A stretch of 64,000 bases of DNA, taken from NCBI RefSeq assembly GCF_000239695.1, contig NZ_JH470339.1, positions 1 to 64,000 of the forward strand. Direction: 5' to 3'. Below the pieces are notes generated by a model, which made no database searches, was not told the DNA's origin, and saw only the letters and a list, made by a program, of their open reading frames with translations. The translations under genes were made by a program, and so were the position numbers. This document shows, one piece after another, positions 16,367-25,114 of this stretch (position 1 is its first letter; each line of letters begins with the position of its first letter). This DNA comes from Actinomyces graevenitzii C83. GTDB taxonomy: Bacteria; Actinomycetota; Actinomycetes; Actinomycetales; Actinomycetaceae.

Positions 16367-18583
16367 ATGCGATCGCTGGTTTCCCTAGCGCTAGCAGGGG
16401 CCCTCGCCTTAAGCGCTTTAGTTCCGACCGCTTTAACCCCCCAGGTGCAGGCGGCGGAGCAAACCCCTGAGCAGATCCTGGCCAAAATGAATCTGGACCA
16501 AAAAGTGGGGCAGCTGCTGTGGACCCACGTTTACGGTGACAGTGCAGATGACGCCACCTACGGCAGTGACAACCAGGCCATTTTTGGCACTGGCATATCC
16601 ACCCCAGCCCAAGCGGTTAAGAAATACCACTTAGGCGGCGTGCTCTACTTCAACTGGGCCCACAACTTCAGCTCTGAAAACACTGACGTAACCAAGGTGG
16701 CAGCCCTATCAAACGGTTTGCAGGCTGCCGCTAAAGCTGACGGTAACGTGCCGCTAGGCATCACTATCGATCAAGAAGGTGGCATGGTTTCGCGCGTAGG
16801 CGCCCCGGCCACAATCTTCCCCGGCAATATGGCGCTAGGTGCCACCGCCAACCAGTCCCTGGCCTACAGTCAGGGCCAGGTGCTGGGCTGCGAAATGCGC
16901 TCGCTGGGGATTAACGCTGATTTTGCCCCGGTTTTGGACGTTAACACCAATCCCAACAACCCGGTTATTGGTTTGCGTGCTATCAGCGATGACCCCAACC
17001 TGGTGGCCCAGCTAGGCGGAGCCCAAATCCAAGGCATCCAAAGCCAGGGTGTCTCGGCTACCGCTAAACATTTCCCCGGTCACGGCGACGCCGACACCGA
17101 CTCCCACCTGGGCCTGCCGCGCGTAACCTACTCGCGTCAGGTGCTAAATCAGCATTTAGTGCCCTTCAAAACAGCCATTAGCGGCGGCGTCGACATGATC
17201 ATGACCGCCCACATCGTCGTCGACGCTATTGACCCAAAGCTGCCGGCTACCTTATCTAAGCCGGTACTTACCGGGCTGCTGCGCCAAGAGCTGGGCTTTA
17301 CCGGGGTGATCACCACTGACGCCCTAGACATGGAAGGGGCCCAGTTGGCCGTAATGACCCCCGCTGAGCAGGCTAAATACAAGGAGCTTAAGAACAAGGA
17401 AGACAGCGCCAAACAAAAAGCTGATAAAGACCCAACTCAGGCGGACTCGGCCCGTGAGGCCTCCACAGAGTTTAAAAAATTCTTGGCCCCTATTCGCGCC
17501 AGGGTAGCGGTCAAAGCGCTGCAAGCTGGCAGTGACATTTTGCTAAATACCAAGGACGCCGCTGCAGTAGTTGACGGGGTCAAAGCTGCAGTTAAAGACG
17601 GATCACTCACTAGTGCGCAAATTGACCAATCAGTTTTGCGCATTTTGAAGTGGAAGCAAAAGCGCGGAGTGCTCAAAACTGAGCCGATTGATACCGCCAG
17701 CGTAAAAGCCAAGCTGGGCACGCCCGCTAGTAAGGATGTGGCCAGGCAGATTGCCCGTAGCTCAGTTACCTTGCTGCGCAATGACTCTAAGGGTAAGGCG
17801 CCGCTGGACGCAGCCAAGGGGACGCGCGTGCTGGTGGCCGGCAGTTCCTGGGCTAACCCGGAGCTATTGCCTGAGCCCCTTAAAGCCGCTGGTTTCAGTG
17901 TGGTTTTCACCCAGGATCCCGATGCTAAAGAGGATCCTTCCGATAGTGAGATTTCCGCCTGGGTGCACCAAGCGGCCAATGTGGATACGGTGATTTTTGC
18001 TAGCTACGCTCCTGGCGCCCAGCAGTTCAAAGCCATTGACGCGCTGGTGGCCACCGGCAAGCAGGTGATCGTCATTAACACCAGTTTGCCCTACCCGCTG
18101 GCTCGCTACCGTAGTGGGGCGTCAGCGCCGCAGGTGGTGGCGGAAATTTACGCCAATAACTCGGTGGCCCTAGCCGCTGCGGTGGATGTGCTTAGCGGCC
18201 AGGCTAGCGCGCTTGGTAAGTTGCCAGTTAGCGTGCCCGGGGGTAGCGGGGTGGCCTATGCACGTGGGTTTGGTCTAGGGGCTGGTTCTGCTACGGCGAC
18301 GGCGCCCGCGACTATGGCCCCATTGACGGCTGCCCCAACTGCGGCTACCACAGCGACAGCTGCGGCCGCCACGGCCCCAGCGGCGGCGCTTACACCTTCC
18401 ACTTGCGAAGCTGGCGCCGCGAAGTCCACTACTAAACCCAGCGCTAGCCTCGCAGCAGCGCCCAGCCCCACCAAAAGTCCCAAACGTGGCTTAGCTCATA
18501 GCGGGGTGGAAACTGGGCTGTTCGGAGTCTTTGCGCTGGCGCTGCTAGGTGGCGGTTTGGCGCTGCGTAGCCGCACTAGGTAG
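16367..18583 (+). CDS. Secreted, wall- or membrane-anchored glycoside hydrolase family 3 (beta-N-acetylhexosaminidase-like)
   Basis: 738 residues with an AAAGGAGG ribosome site. A signal peptide covers about 1-29. The GH3 catalytic domain (about 33-440) contains KHFPGHGDADTDSHLG at about 234, the His/Asp dyad of NagZ-type enzymes, and the nucleophile Asp318 in TTDALDMEGA. A charged lysine-rich insertion follows it (about 333-370). A C-terminal GH3 domain spans about 440-635, then an Ala/Thr/Pro linker, LAHSG, a hydrophobic stretch and RSRTR. This tail resembles a sortase-E LAXTG sorting signal. It probably trims GlcNAc from peptidoglycan or glycans outside the cell. Confidence 0.92.
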   Translation: MRSLVSLALAGALALSALVPTALTPQVQAAEQTPEQILAKMNLDQKVGQLLWTHVYGDSADDATYGSDNQAIFGTGISTPAQAVKKYHLGGVLYFNWAHNFSSENTDVTKVAALSNGLQAAAKADGNVPLGITIDQEGGMVSRVGAPATIFPGNMALGATANQSLAYSQGQVLGCEMRSLGINADFAPVLDVNTNPNNPVIGLRAISDDPNLVAQLGGAQIQGIQSQGVSATAKHFPGHGDADTDSHLGLPRVTYSRQVLNQHLVPFKTAISGGVDMIMTAHIVVDAIDPKLPATLSKPVLTGLLRQELGFTGVITTDALDMEGAQLAVMTPAEQAKYKELKNKEDSAKQKADKDPTQADSAREASTEFKKFLAPIRARVAVKALQAGSDILLNTKDAAAVVDGVKAAVKDGSLTSAQIDQSVLRILKWKQKRGVLKTEPIDTASVKAKLGTPASKDVARQIARSSVTLLRNDSKGKAPLDAAKGTRVLVAGSSWANPELLPEPLKAAGFSVVFTQDPDAKEDPSDSEISAWVHQAANVDTVIFASYAPGAQQFKAIDALVATGKQVIVINTSLPYPLARYRSGASAPQVVAEIYANNSVALAAAVDVLSGQASALGKLPVSVPGGSGVAYARGFGLGAGSATATAPATMAPLTAAPTAATTATAAAATAPAAALTPSTCEAGAAKSTTKPSASLAAAPSPTKSPKRGLAHSGVETGLFGVFALALLGGGLALRSRTR

Positions 18584-18619
18584 TGCTAGCAGCCATTTTT
18601 GGTTGTGAATAGAAAAATT

Positions 18620-18657
18620 TTGAGGGGTAGCCCGTTTTTGGGTTGCCCCTCAATTTG
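18620..18657 (+). terminator. GH3 gene terminator
   Basis: TTGAGGGGTAGCCC (18620-18633) pairs with GGGTTGCCCCTCAA using G-T wobbles, and TTTGTGT follows. It lies about 37 bases after the stop. Confidence 0.85.
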
Positions 18658-18838
18658 TGTGCAAGGCCACTAAATAATAATTGAATCTTGAAGGAATGTT
18701 AAAACTGATAACAATGGTGATTATGTGAATTGTGATGAAACTGTTTCCTTTGGGGCTCCAGGGCATTAATCTAGGGCTAAATAAGCAGGGGCTGTACCCC
18801 GCAGCCATCAGTCAATATCCCTAGTCATTGGAGTCCTC

Positions 18839-20299
18839 GTGAGTCAGAACAAACGATCATGCGCCTTCCGCAACACAGTTGCTGTGGTACTGGCGTCGAT
18901 GGTGTTGTCCGCAAACCCCGTGGCCTTCGCAGATGGCCCCAGCCAAGACGACATCAACAAGTCAAAGCAGAAGGAAGCTAGCACTTCTGCTTCTATCGCT
19001 TCCCTGGAGGCGCGTTTGGCCACCCTTAAGGCCAACACTGAAAACGCCACCATGAAGGCCCAGATCGCCACTGAGGACTATCTGCAATCCCTTGATGCAC
19101 TAAACAAAGCCAAGGCAGCCACCGCTGCTGCGCGAGCTAAGGCCACGGCCGCCACCAAGCAGACGCACCAGGCCCGCAAAACCCTCTCCGACGTCGTCGT
19201 ACAGACTTACCAGGACGGCGGCAACCCCTTCGACATAGTCTCCCCCTACCTGACCGGGCGCTCGCTGGGAGACATTGCCAGCCAGAAGGCCGCGCTGGAC
19301 CGTGCGGGCGAAAACACTGACGCAAAACTGCAAAAAGTGCAGGCGCTGCAATCGGTAGCCACCACTATGGAAGGCATTGCCGCGCAGAAAGAATCAGCTC
19401 AGCGCGCCGCCACGCAAAAAACTGAAGCAACCAAGAATGCTGCTCAGGCTGCCGCTAACGCCGCCCAGGCTGCCCAAAGCCAGGCCACCACGCAACGCGC
19501 CAACCTGATCAGCCAGCTGGCAGCTCAGCGCAACACCACTGTGGCCCTGGAAACCCAGCGTCAAGAACAGCTTGAACAGGCTGAACAAAACCGTAAGAAC
19601 GAGGAAGCTCGCAAGCAGGCTCAGCAGGCTGCTGCCCAGGCCAAGGCTAAGGAAGAGCAGGAAAAGCAGAACGAGGCTAAGGCCAAGGAAACCGCTTCGC
19701 CTACCCCCAGCCAGCCTGACCCTCAGCCCAGCCAAACTACTGCGCCTAACCCGCAACCTAGCCAGAGTGCTGCGCCTGATCCGCAGCCAAGCCAAACCAC
19801 TACGCCTGAGCCGGCTCCCAGCCCCAGCGAAACCAGCCAGCCGGCACCTGCCCCGGCCCCTGAGCCTGAACCGGCCCCCGCGCCCACTCCCGAGCCGGAA
19901 CCGGAACCTGAGCCCGACCCGACTCCCGCCCCTTCCGGTGGTGCGGATGTGGCAATCGCCAAGGCCTACACCTTCATCGGTGTGGACTATGTGTGGGGCG
20001 GCGAGTCCTACTCTGGTGTGGACTGCTCTGGTCTGGCCATGCTCTCCTGGGCGGCGGCCGGGGTGAGCCTGACCCACTCCTCACGCGCCCAGTACTGGGA
20101 AGGCACCCACGTCTCACTGGACTCCGTCCAGCCTGGTGACCTGATCTTCTGGTCTTCTGACGGCTCTGCTGGGTCTATCTATCACGTGGCCATCTACCTG
20201 GGTAATGACCAGATGATTGAGGCACCCACCTTTGGTGTGCCGGTGCGCGTAACCGGCGTGCGCTACTCGGGCATCATGCCTTACGCCGTGCGCCTGTGA
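18839..20299 (+). CDS. Secreted NlpC/P60 peptidoglycan endopeptidase with coiled-coil domain
   Basis: 486 residues from GTG, with GGAG six bases upstream. A signal peptide ends about Ala31 (VAFA-D). An Ala/Gln/Lys-rich coiled coil spans about 35-280, as in RipA-like hydrolases. A Pro-rich linker with repeated PQPSQT and PEPEP units spans about 285-362. The NlpC/P60 domain (about 365-486) has Cys396 in GVDCSGLAML and His449 in YHVAIYLG, both catalytic. It cleaves D-Glu-meso-DAP type bonds in wall peptides during cell separation, by family analogy. An IS3 element sits about 100 bases downstream. Confidence 0.93.
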   Translation: MSQNKRSCAFRNTVAVVLASMVLSANPVAFADGPSQDDINKSKQKEASTSASIASLEARLATLKANTENATMKAQIATEDYLQSLDALNKAKAATAAARAKATAATKQTHQARKTLSDVVVQTYQDGGNPFDIVSPYLTGRSLGDIASQKAALDRAGENTDAKLQKVQALQSVATTMEGIAAQKESAQRAATQKTEATKNAAQAAANAAQAAQSQATTQRANLISQLAAQRNTTVALETQRQEQLEQAEQNRKNEEARKQAQQAAAQAKAKEEQEKQNEAKAKETASPTPSQPDPQPSQTTAPNPQPSQSAAPDPQPSQTTTPEPAPSPSETSQPAPAPAPEPEPAPAPTPEPEPEPEPDPTPAPSGGADVAIAKAYTFIGVDYVWGGESYSGVDCSGLAMLSWAAAGVSLTHSSRAQYWEGTHVSLDSVQPGDLIFWSSDGSAGSIYHVAIYLGNDQMIEAPTFGVPVRVTGVRYSGIMPYAVRL

Positions 20300-20472
20300 T
20301 CCTATGGCTGGCGCTGACCGCGCCACACGCCTATAACTAGACCTGTAGGCGGCGCCTGAGACCTGCAACCTTAAACGCGCGTCTACAAAGTAAAAGCACT
20401 GTCCCCCTGGCTATGAACTGCCTCCCGTTTCTTGGACATCGAAATTGAAGTCCAGGGAATGGGAGGCTTTTC

Positions 20473-20988
20473 ATGTCTGTGCATCTGAGGTTGAGGCATG
20501 ATCGTTTGCTTCGGGAGCAGGCGGTGGAGATGTTTGAAAGGGGCTTTAGCTATCGTTTGACCGCCAGGAGACTGGGTGTGTCTGCCGAGACTGTGAGAGG
20601 GTGGCAGAAGACGTACCGCGTAATTGGGAAGGACGGGCTTCTTGCCATGGGAGTTAAGCACGCCAGATACGACTATGAGACCAAGGTCGCCGCAGCGAGG
20701 GCCGTGGTTGATGGTGGGATGAGTAAGCCTGAGGCGATGACGCGTTTCGGTATTGCGAGTGCGACATCGTTGAAGCAGTGGTGCAGGCTGTACCGTGAGG
20801 GCGGCGCGCAGGCGCTTAAGCCCAAGCCCAAGGGCAGGCCAAAGGGATCAGGTATGGGGGCGGTGCCACCAACGCGTGAGGAGGAACTCGCCGAGCGCGT
20901 GCGCAAGCTTGAGGCGCAGGTGGCGTACCTAAAAAAATCGATTGCCCTGAAGGCGCAGAGGCGCTCCCAAACCGGGACAAAGCCCTAG
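20473..20988 (+). CDS. IS3-family transposase OrfA
   Basis: 171 residues with two helix-turn-helix segments (about 11-55 and 70-110) and a C-terminal leucine-zipper-like helix (about 138-160), as in the IS150 group. GGAGG precedes the ATG. A slippery heptamer A AAA AAA at 20931-20937, in the correct register, allows a -1 shift into orfB so that the full transposase is made as an OrfAB fusion. Confidence 0.93.
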   Translation: MSVHLRLRHDRLLREQAVEMFERGFSYRLTARRLGVSAETVRGWQKTYRVIGKDGLLAMGVKHARYDYETKVAAARAVVDGGMSKPEAMTRFGIASATSLKQWCRLYREGGAQALKPKPKGRPKGSGMGAVPPTREEELAERVRKLEAQVAYLKKSIALKAQRRSQTGTKP

Positions 20989-21848
20989 TGGTCGCCGAGC
21001 TTTCAGGGCATGGACACAGGGTGCGTGATCTCCTCGAGGCGGCCGGCCTTGCCAGGTCGAGCTACTACTACGCGCTGGCTCACCCTCAGCAGCCAACTAG
21101 AGCGCAGCTACGTCCCAAGGTCGCCCAGATCTTTTCGCGTACCCCCAACGGGTGCGGTCACAGGCAGGTAGCCATGTGCCTGCGCGCTGAGGAAGGGGAA
21201 CGCATTGCTGACAAGACGGTCTTGAAGATGATGCGCGAGATGGGGTTGCGCTGCGGCATATGCCGCGAGAGGGCCTACCACAGGTACAACTCCTACAAGG
21301 GATCCGTGGGGCAAAGCTTCGACAACATCATCGGCCGCGACTTCAAGGCGACCGGCCCCTGGCAGAAAATGGGTACCGATGTCACCGAGTTCAAGCTCTC
21401 CTTCGGTAAGGCCTACCTCGCTCCGGTCTACGATTTTGCCAGCAAAGAGATCGTTGCCCACTCCATCTCCATGCGCCCCAACCTCGCCCAACAACAAGAG
21501 ATGCTCCAGATACTCATGGACTCTAAACCCGCAGGGGCCGAGCCGATCTTGCACTCGGACATGGGTTGGCAGTACCAACACGAGACCTATATCAGAACGC
21601 TCGCCGATAACGGTTTCATCCAGAGCATGTCACGCAAAGGCAACTGCATCGACAACGGTGCCACCGAACAGGTCTTCGGGCACCTCAAGGACGAATTCTT
21701 CCGCGGCCAAGACTGGCAAACCTTCGAGAGCTTCAAAGCCGACCTCGATGCCTACATCACGCACTGGAACACAACAAGACGCCAAGTAAAGCTCAAGGGC
21801 CTGACCCCGGCAGAATACCGGGATCAGGCCCTACAGGAAGCCGCATAA
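20988..21848 (+). CDS. IS3-family transposase OrfB (integrase core)
   Basis: 286 residues if started at the GTG overlapping the orfA stop, but the same frame is open back to the A7 slippery site at 20931 and reads EGAEALPNRDKALVVAEL, so the natural product is the frameshift fusion. An HTH_21-like region lies at about 38-95. The rve DDE core carries Asp in GTDVTEFKL, Asp in LHSDMGWQYQ and Glu in NGATEQVFGHLKDE. All three catalytic residues are present, so it looks active. Confidence 0.95.
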   Translation: MVAELSGHGHRVRDLLEAAGLARSSYYYALAHPQQPTRAQLRPKVAQIFSRTPNGCGHRQVAMCLRAEEGERIADKTVLKMMREMGLRCGICRERAYHRYNSYKGSVGQSFDNIIGRDFKATGPWQKMGTDVTEFKLSFGKAYLAPVYDFASKEIVAHSISMRPNLAQQQEMLQILMDSKPAGAEPILHSDMGWQYQHETYIRTLADNGFIQSMSRKGNCIDNGATEQVFGHLKDEFFRGQDWQTFESFKADLDAYITHWNTTRRQVKLKGLTPAEYRDQALQEAA

Positions 21849-21947
21849 CGGCTACCATTTAAAGCGTCCAAGTTTCGGGGCGCAGTTCACTACGGCCAGG
21901 GGGACAGTTTTATTTACAAGCTCAAGGACAATGGGATTGGGATGGGG

Positions 21948-22439
21948 TTAGTGGCCTTCGTGCTCACGCAGGCGAGCGAAGGAGCGGCGAATTTCAGCCT
22001 CGGCCTCTTCACGGCCTACCCAGTGGGCGCCTTCTACGCTCTTGCCCGGCTCTAGGTCCTTGTAGACCTCAAAGAAGTGCTGGATTTCCAGGCGGTGGAA
22101 CTCGCTGACGTCCTCAATATCGGTACGCCAAGAAGCACGCTGGTCAGCTGCGGGCACGCACAGGACCTTGTCGTCACCACCCTTTTCGTCACGCATACGG
22201 AACATGCCTAGCGCACGGCAACGAATCACGCAGCCCGGGAAAGTTGGCTCTTCTAGTAGCACTAGGGCGTCTAGCGGGTCGCCGTCCTCACCTAGAGTGT
22301 CGTCAATAAAGCCGTAGTCGTCCGGGTAACGGGTGGACGTGAACAACATGCGGTCCAGGCGAATACGGCCGGTCTCATGGTCAATCTCGTATTTGTTACG
22401 GTTACCCTTGGGGATCTCAATGGTTACATCGAATTCCAT
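21948..22439 (-). CDS. ppa: Inorganic pyrophosphatase
   Basis: 163 residues from the ATG at 22439, chosen because it has AAGGAG seven bases upstream and starts [18 protein letters not shown] as the family does; the upstream extension is unlike the family. It hydrolyses pyrophosphate to phosphate in the cytoplasm using magnesium. The metal-binding signature DGDPLDALV is near residue 46. The IS3 right end lies 39 bases beyond its stop, so the insertion has removed or displaced its native downstream sequence. Confidence 0.97.
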   Translation of the reverse strand: MEFDVTIEIPKGNRNKYEIDHETGRIRLDRMLFTSTRYPDDYGFIDDTLGEDGDPLDALVLLEEPTFPGCVIRCRALGMFRMRDEKGGDDKVLCVPAADQRASWRTDIEDVSEFHRLEIQHFFEVYKDLEPGKSVEGAHWVGREEAEAEIRRSFARLREHEGH

Positions 22440-22610
22440 TTTGAGCTCCTTCCTCGCCCCGCAAAGCCAGGACATGTTTTGGGCTTGCAACGGGTGCGTT
22501 TACTCAAGCCAGCCTGCCGATGGTAGGGCCGTTTGGTCCTAGAACTGTGTATAGCACTAGTTTGACTCATTGGCGCAGGGTTTGGGCAAATCTTTGCGAT
22601 TCTCTTAGGC

Positions 22611-23189
22611 TCAAGTGAGGCTAAGGCCGCGAATAAGTAGCTGAAGCAAGAAGGAATAAGCTGCGTCGTCGTCGTCGACAGGGACGTCATGCTCCGGGCG
22701 AGTCTCAAACTGGACGAAGCCGTGCACAGCAGACCAGATAGACCAAGCGATTAATCCAGGTTCATCTTTACGGATCTTCCCAGCCACCTGGCCGTAGCGT
22801 ACTAGCTCTGTCATAGAGTCCAGACAGGCCTGGGCGCTAGCGCCGGCATGCCAACGCCACAGCAGGGCATAGATTCCAGGCGATGCTTTAGCATGCTGAC
22901 GGTAGACTACTCCCGCGTCATATAGGCGTTGCAGGGGATCTGTGGTGGTGACGCGTAAAAGCTTTTCGCGCAGCTGAAGGAAGCTCTCATCTATGAGAGT
23001 GTTAATGACAGCTTGCTTGTCGCCGATATGACGGTAGATGCTAGCGGGGGATACCCCGGCTTTTTCTGATAGCAGCCGGATAGTGAAAGCCTCATAGCCA
23101 TCTTCTTCGATGATCCGTTTTGAAGCATCAAGTATGAGCCCCCTGATTTCAGCGGTGGGGGTGCGCTGGTTCTTTTTCTGGTTATCCAT
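22611..23189 (-). CDS. TetR-family transcriptional regulator
   Basis: 192 residues. The N-terminal HTH (about 14-60) contains FTIRLLSEKAGVSPASIYRH, and the C-terminal domain resembles the WHG or TetR_C_33 type (about 85-185). It is 91 bases downstream of, and in the same direction as, the MFS exporter gene, so it probably represses that pump in response to a drug or metabolite. Confidence 0.9.
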   Translation of the reverse strand: MDNQKKNQRTPTAEIRGLILDASKRIIEEDGYEAFTIRLLSEKAGVSPASIYRHIGDKQAVINTLIDESFLQLREKLLRVTTTDPLQRLYDAGVVYRQHAKASPGIYALLWRWHAGASAQACLDSMTELVRYGQVAGKIRKDEPGLIAWSIWSAVHGFVQFETRPEHDVPVDDDDAAYSFLLQLLIRGLSLT

Positions 23190-23280
23190 TAGTTGCTTCT
23201 CCGGGGCGCTGTGCCAGCTAGCAGCGATTTGTCATATCGGTACTCATGATAGATATTTCTTTCTACTGTGGAAGAATGTC

Positions 23281-24828
23281 TTAGCTGTGTTTGGGCAAAG
23301 TGAGCCAGCACAGTAGGGCAAATGCTAGAGACAGGCCAGAAGCAATCCAGCAGGCAGCGTGCGTGGCGCTCATGAAACTGGTTTCGATAGCTTGCTGTGC
23401 GCTGTGGCGGATGGCTACTGGTAAATGCGGCAGTATTGAATGCGCTGCCATCACAGAATCTTGAGCAGCTTTTGTTACAGCGGCTGGGATATGCAGGCTA
23501 GACAAGGCACCTGCGAGCTTGTCGGGATAGACCGAGACAATCGCAGACCCCATAACGGCCACGCCCAAAGTGCCGCCAATCTCGCGGATTGTGTCATTTA
23601 CTGCTGAAGCCGCGCCGGTTGAGCTTTCTGGAACCGTGCTCATTAAAGCATCCGTTGCGGGCCCTTGAACCAGGGCGATGCCGGCCGCCATAAGCGCCAT
23701 AGTTGGCACAACCGCCAACCAATAGTTGCAGTGGGCGCCAACTTGCGTAACCACAAACATGCTTGCTGAGAGGAAAACTAGTCCTGCTGTTACCACCACG
23801 CGGTGTCCAAAACGTTTAGCTAGCTGTGTAGCAAGCGGGGCCACAGCAGCCATAACTACTGCGAAAGGCAAGGTTGACAAGGCGGTTTTTAGTGCGCTGT
23901 AGCCGCGCAGAGCCTGGAACCATTGGGTGGTGATAAAGATGAACCCAAATAGGCAGAAGAAAGCAATGCAAATTGCGCAGGTACTGCTGGTGAATATGGC
24001 GCGGCGGAAGAGTGAAACGTCAATGAGGGGAGCTGGCGTGCGCCACTCAACTGCTGCAAATGCTGCCAATACGAGCAGGGACACGCAAATGCCGCCAATA
24101 ACCTGCCAAGACAGCCAGCCATAAGTTGGGCGCTCAATAATTGCCCACACCAGCAGCCCCACGCCGGTAACTGACAGCACTGTGCCAGGGAAATCGAATT
24201 TTTCACTGTGGAATGTACGCGACTCGGGCACTGCCACCGCAATACAAACCAAAGCCACCAAGCCAATAACTGCACACACCCAGAAAATGGAATTCCAGGC
24301 GTAGTGTTCGAGCAAAATACCGCCGATGATAGGCCCTAAAGCGATACCTACACCGGATGTGGCCGCCCATAGGCCAACAGCTAAGCTGCGGTATTTGGAA
24401 TTGTCAAAGATAACGATGATCAGCGACAAGGTTGCCGGATAGATCATGGCGGCGCTGACTCCTAGCGCCACGCGCAGTGCTACCAACTGCCATAAAGCCC
24501 AGGAAAAGGCGGCGCCGGCGGAGAATAGGGTGAACCCCACCAAGCCGATCAGTAGCATCCGCCTGCGCCCCCAGCGGTCACTGAGTTTTCCGGCCGGCAG
24601 TAGCAGAGCAGCAAACGACAAGGTGTAGGCGTCTACCACCCATTGCAAATCTGTGGACGAGGCGTTTAGGGCCTCACTTAGCGTAGGGATCGCCACATTG
24701 ACGATGGTGTTGTCCATTACAACTAGCAACACCACCAGGCATAGCGCAGTGAGCGCTATCCATTTATTTGCGCGCTGCGGTCTGCTCTGCGTGCTGGAGC
24801 TAGCTGGCAGTGACTGCATAGATTGCAT
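23281..24828 (-). CDS. MFS exporter, DHA2 (14-TM, EmrB/QacA-like)
   Basis: 515 residues with about 14 hydrophobic segments. Motif A is present as GKLSDRWGRRRML near residue 80, and motif C-like GVGIALGPIIGG near residue 160 marks it as an antiporter. It exports drugs or metabolites across the cytoplasmic membrane using the proton gradient. It is first gene of a pair with the TetR regulator. Tandem GTGAAACAA motifs lie 18-47 bases before its ATG. Confidence 0.93.
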   Translation of the reverse strand: MQSMQSLPASSSTQSRPQRANKWIALTALCLVVLLVVMDNTIVNVAIPTLSEALNASSTDLQWVVDAYTLSFAALLLPAGKLSDRWGRRRMLLIGLVGFTLFSAGAAFSWALWQLVALRVALGVSAAMIYPATLSLIIVIFDNSKYRSLAVGLWAATSGVGIALGPIIGGILLEHYAWNSIFWVCAVIGLVALVCIAVAVPESRTFHSEKFDFPGTVLSVTGVGLLVWAIIERPTYGWLSWQVIGGICVSLLVLAAFAAVEWRTPAPLIDVSLFRRAIFTSSTCAICIAFFCLFGFIFITTQWFQALRGYSALKTALSTLPFAVVMAAVAPLATQLAKRFGHRVVVTAGLVFLSASMFVVTQVGAHCNYWLAVVPTMALMAAGIALVQGPATDALMSTVPESSTGAASAVNDTIREIGGTLGVAVMGSAIVSVYPDKLAGALSSLHIPAAVTKAAQDSVMAAHSILPHLPVAIRHSAQQAIETSFMSATHAACWIASGLSLAFALLCWLTLPKHS

Positions 24829-24845
24829 ATTGATGTTCCTCTAAT

Positions 24846-24875
24846 GTGAAACAACGTTATCTTTAGGTGAAACAA
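24846..24875. promoter_or_regulatory. Tandem GTGAAACAA motifs, candidate TetR operator
   Basis: GTGAAACAA occurs at 24846-24854 and 24867-24875 on the plus strand, exactly 21 bases apart (two helical turns), within 50 bases of the MFS gene start. The link with the downstream TetR gene is inferred from position. Confidence 0.4.
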
Positions 24876-25114
24876 TACTCCTCTTTGTCTGGGGTGGTAC
24901 CTGGTTGGGCAAATAAGTGTGTAAGGCGACAGTTTTATGCGGCGCGTCGGCACGTATATAGGGTGAAGGCGATATCCTTACCTTGAGAGCGCTCGTCGCT
25001 GGGGTTGAGGTTAGCCTTGATCTGACGTAATCGCTCTTAAACCCAGTAGTCGCCAAATCCCCCACGGCGTCCACAAACTTGTTTCGGTCTGCCTGCAAGA
25101 ATGGAAATAACAGC

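Larger units (their letters stand above)
20398..21908 (+). mobile_element. IS3-family insertion sequence, intact (about 1.51 kb)
   Basis: Terminal 14-bp perfect inverted repeats ACTGTCCCCCTGGC lie at 20398-20411 and, inverted, at 21895-21908; further matching bases (TGAACTGC, CTTGGAC) extend the similarity inwards. Two overlapping transposase genes with a slippery A7 fill the element. The left end carries a hairpin (CCTCCC...TTGGAC with GTCCA...GGGAGG, 20421-20465) before orfA. No clean target duplication is visible at the flanks. It lies between the NlpC/P60 gene and ppa. Confidence 0.93.

Noticed and set aside
18661..18838. Possible c-di-AMP (ydaO) riboswitch before the NlpC/P60 gene
   Set aside because: Such genes often have one in actinobacteria, but the conserved ydaO core sequences are not seen here; only small hairpins such as GCAGGGGCTGTACCCCGC.
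19394..20077. A 227-residue minus-strand frame opposite the NlpC/P60 gene
   Set aside because: Antisense shadow of the Pro-rich and coiled-coil coding sequence.
20340..20397. Target-site duplication of the IS
   Set aside because: Short A/T-rich similarity exists at both flanks but no exact 3-5 bp direct repeat could be placed with confidence.
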